Positions 5,707 to 6,578 of a DNA stretch of 6,578 bases are shown in pieces. Location of the stretch: contig CAZFWV010000376.1 of the NCBI GenBank assembly GCA_964522605.1, positions 1-6,578 of the forward strand. Direction: 5' to 3'. The DNA is from CAVZLD01 sp964522605. Its GTDB lineage: Bacteria; Planctomycetota; Planctomycetia; Pirellulales; Pirellulaceae. Both the position numbers and the translations under genes were made by a program. The notes beneath the pieces were generated by a model. That model was not told the origin of the DNA. It ran no database searches and saw nothing but the letters and a program-made list of their open reading frames with translations. The first letter of the stretch is position 1. The number at the start of each line of letters is the position of its first letter.

Positions 5707-6459
5707 ATGAGACTTTTGACTTTGGTTGCGGTGGCGGTGCTTGTCTGCTGCGCACCAGCGTTCGCTGCGCCGGGCGGTGTTCCGAGCGTGGCGATTAACT
5801 TTGGCGCGGATGAGCCGCCCGAAGTTGGCGCACCGGTGACGGGAGCAGCGGGCCTGCTCGGAACGGAGAACTGGAACAACTTGTCGGGGGCCAGCGGCAG
5901 CTTGGCGGGGCTGATTGCCGACATCGGTGGTGCGGCGGAGGCTTCGCCGGTGACGGTCGAGTGGAGTTCGCCGAACACGTGGGCGAGTACGGGTCGTGGC
6001 GAAGAGAACAACACGGCGCCGGAGGGCAATGATCGCAACTTGATGACCGGTTACCTCGACACGGACGCTTCCGGCAATCCCACGGCGGTGGTGACCATCT
6101 CGGAGATCCCTGCCGAATTCACGCCTCTCGGTTATGACGTCTACGTTTACATGCAGGGTGGTGTTAACGGCCGCGGTGGCACCTACACGATTGACGGCGT
6201 CACCAAGCCCAATACGGTGGTTGCCGCGTTCGACGGAACCTTCATTGAGGGACCGGAAGGCAATTATCTGTTGTTTGACGACGTGAACCTGCCGGGTGGT
6301 TTCACTCTGAGTGCCGCAGCGGATGCGACGACCTTCCGTGCCCCGATCAACGGGCTCGAAATTGTCGCGAATGTTCCCGAGCCCAGCAGTCTGGTTCTGG
6401 CGGGACTTGGCATGGCCGGCTTCGCGGGCCTGATCCGGCGACGGAATCGCAATCGTTGA
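5707..6459 (+). CDS. PEP-CTERM sorting domain protein
   Basis: This is a 250-residue exported protein. Residues 1-20 form a signal peptide (hydrophobic LLTLVAVAVLV, cleavage expected after AFA at 18-20). The mature part begins with SVAINFGADEPP (27-38), followed by ENWNNLSG (54-61), NLMTGYLDTD (111-120) and YDVYVYMQGG (143-152). This pattern suggests a beta-sandwich module that I recall from PEP-CTERM proteins of planctomycetes and Lentisphaerae, though I cannot name a family. The tail is the PEP-CTERM signal: VPEP (223-226), a hydrophobic segment (227-242) and a basic end RRRNRNR (244-250). Such tails are recognised and processed by an exosortase (EpsH/XrtA family), usually delivering the protein to the cell surface or exopolysaccharide matrix. 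No exosortase gene lies in this window. The gene has its own candidate promoter and terminator, so it is probably monocistronic. Its specific function is unknown. Confidence 0.9.
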   Translation: MRLLTLVAVAVLVCCAPAFAAPGGVPSVAINFGADEPPEVGAPVTGAAGLLGTENWNNLSGASGSLAGLIADIGGAAEASPVTVEWSSPNTWASTGRGEENNTAPEGNDRNLMTGYLDTDASGNPTAVVTISEIPAEFTPLGYDVYVYMQGGVNGRGGTYTIDGVTKPNTVVAAFDGTFIEGPEGNYLLFDDVNLPGGFTLSAAADATTFRAPINGLEIVANVPEPSSLVLAGLGMAGFAGLIRRRNRNR

Positions 6460-6497
6460 GGAAGACCGTTCTGGGGACGATGATTGGATTCGATTTG

Positions 6498-6534
6498 GGG
6501 GATCTTGAACACGCGTTGTTCAGGATCCCCTTTT
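6498..6534 (+). terminator. Intrinsic terminator after the PEP-CTERM gene
   Basis: GGGGATCTTGAAC (6498-6510) pairs with GTTCAGGATCCCC (6518-6530) over 13 bp, with one G-U wobble and a seven-base loop, and is followed directly by TTTT (6531-6534). It starts 39 bases after the stop codon. It is the only textbook rho-independent terminator in the window. Confidence 0.88.
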
Positions 6535-6578
6535 CTGTTGGAGAAGCTGGCTGGGCGCAGAGCACAGCGATGCGCCAG

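Overview
The window looks like chromosomal DNA from a planctomycete, probably of the Pirellulales type. The grounds are a CRTAC1-like FG-GAP/ASPIC lipoprotein next to a TPR lipoprotein, a PEP-CTERM exported protein, GC-rich coding sequence, and intergenic spaces filled with palindromic repeats of kinds I recall from planctomycete genomes. The taxonomic call is inference, since no rRNA or other marker gene is present. All five genes I accept are on the + strand, and no tRNA, rRNA, CRISPR array or transposase is visible.

Bases 1-394 hold no convincing gene. They open with a cluster of three short hairpins (24-40, 63-79, 92-110), the first two being inverted copies of one motif. A two-gene cassette follows. 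An 84-residue uncharacterised protein (395-649) overlaps by four bases (GTGA) a 186-residue nucleotidyltransferase-fold protein (646-1206) with the GG...DxD signature. The arrangement resembles nucleotidyltransferase toxin-antitoxin or defence pairs and is the best candidate here for an undescribed system.

Bases 1207-1750 are a non-coding spacer with two different long inverted repeats: one with 'accacggat' ends (1344-1430) and a nested GC-rich palindrome (1605-1703). Then comes a tightly coupled pair of predicted lipoproteins. The first (1751-3598) has seven FG-GAP/VCBS calcium-binding motifs and a C-terminal ASPIC/UnbV domain. The second (3598-5373) has about ten TPR units. Stop and start overlap, and both proteins should be lipid-anchored on the periplasmic side, so they probably act as one cell-surface or periplasmic complex. 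Their ligand is unknown.

Bases 5374-5706 are a second spacer with a small GC-rich hairpin, a candidate promoter and a triple GAGGCT repeat. The last gene (5707-6459) is a monocistronic PEP-CTERM protein with a signal peptide and a VPEP-hydrophobic-Arg sorting tail. A strong intrinsic terminator follows at 6498-6534. The remaining 44 bases hold nothing I can identify.
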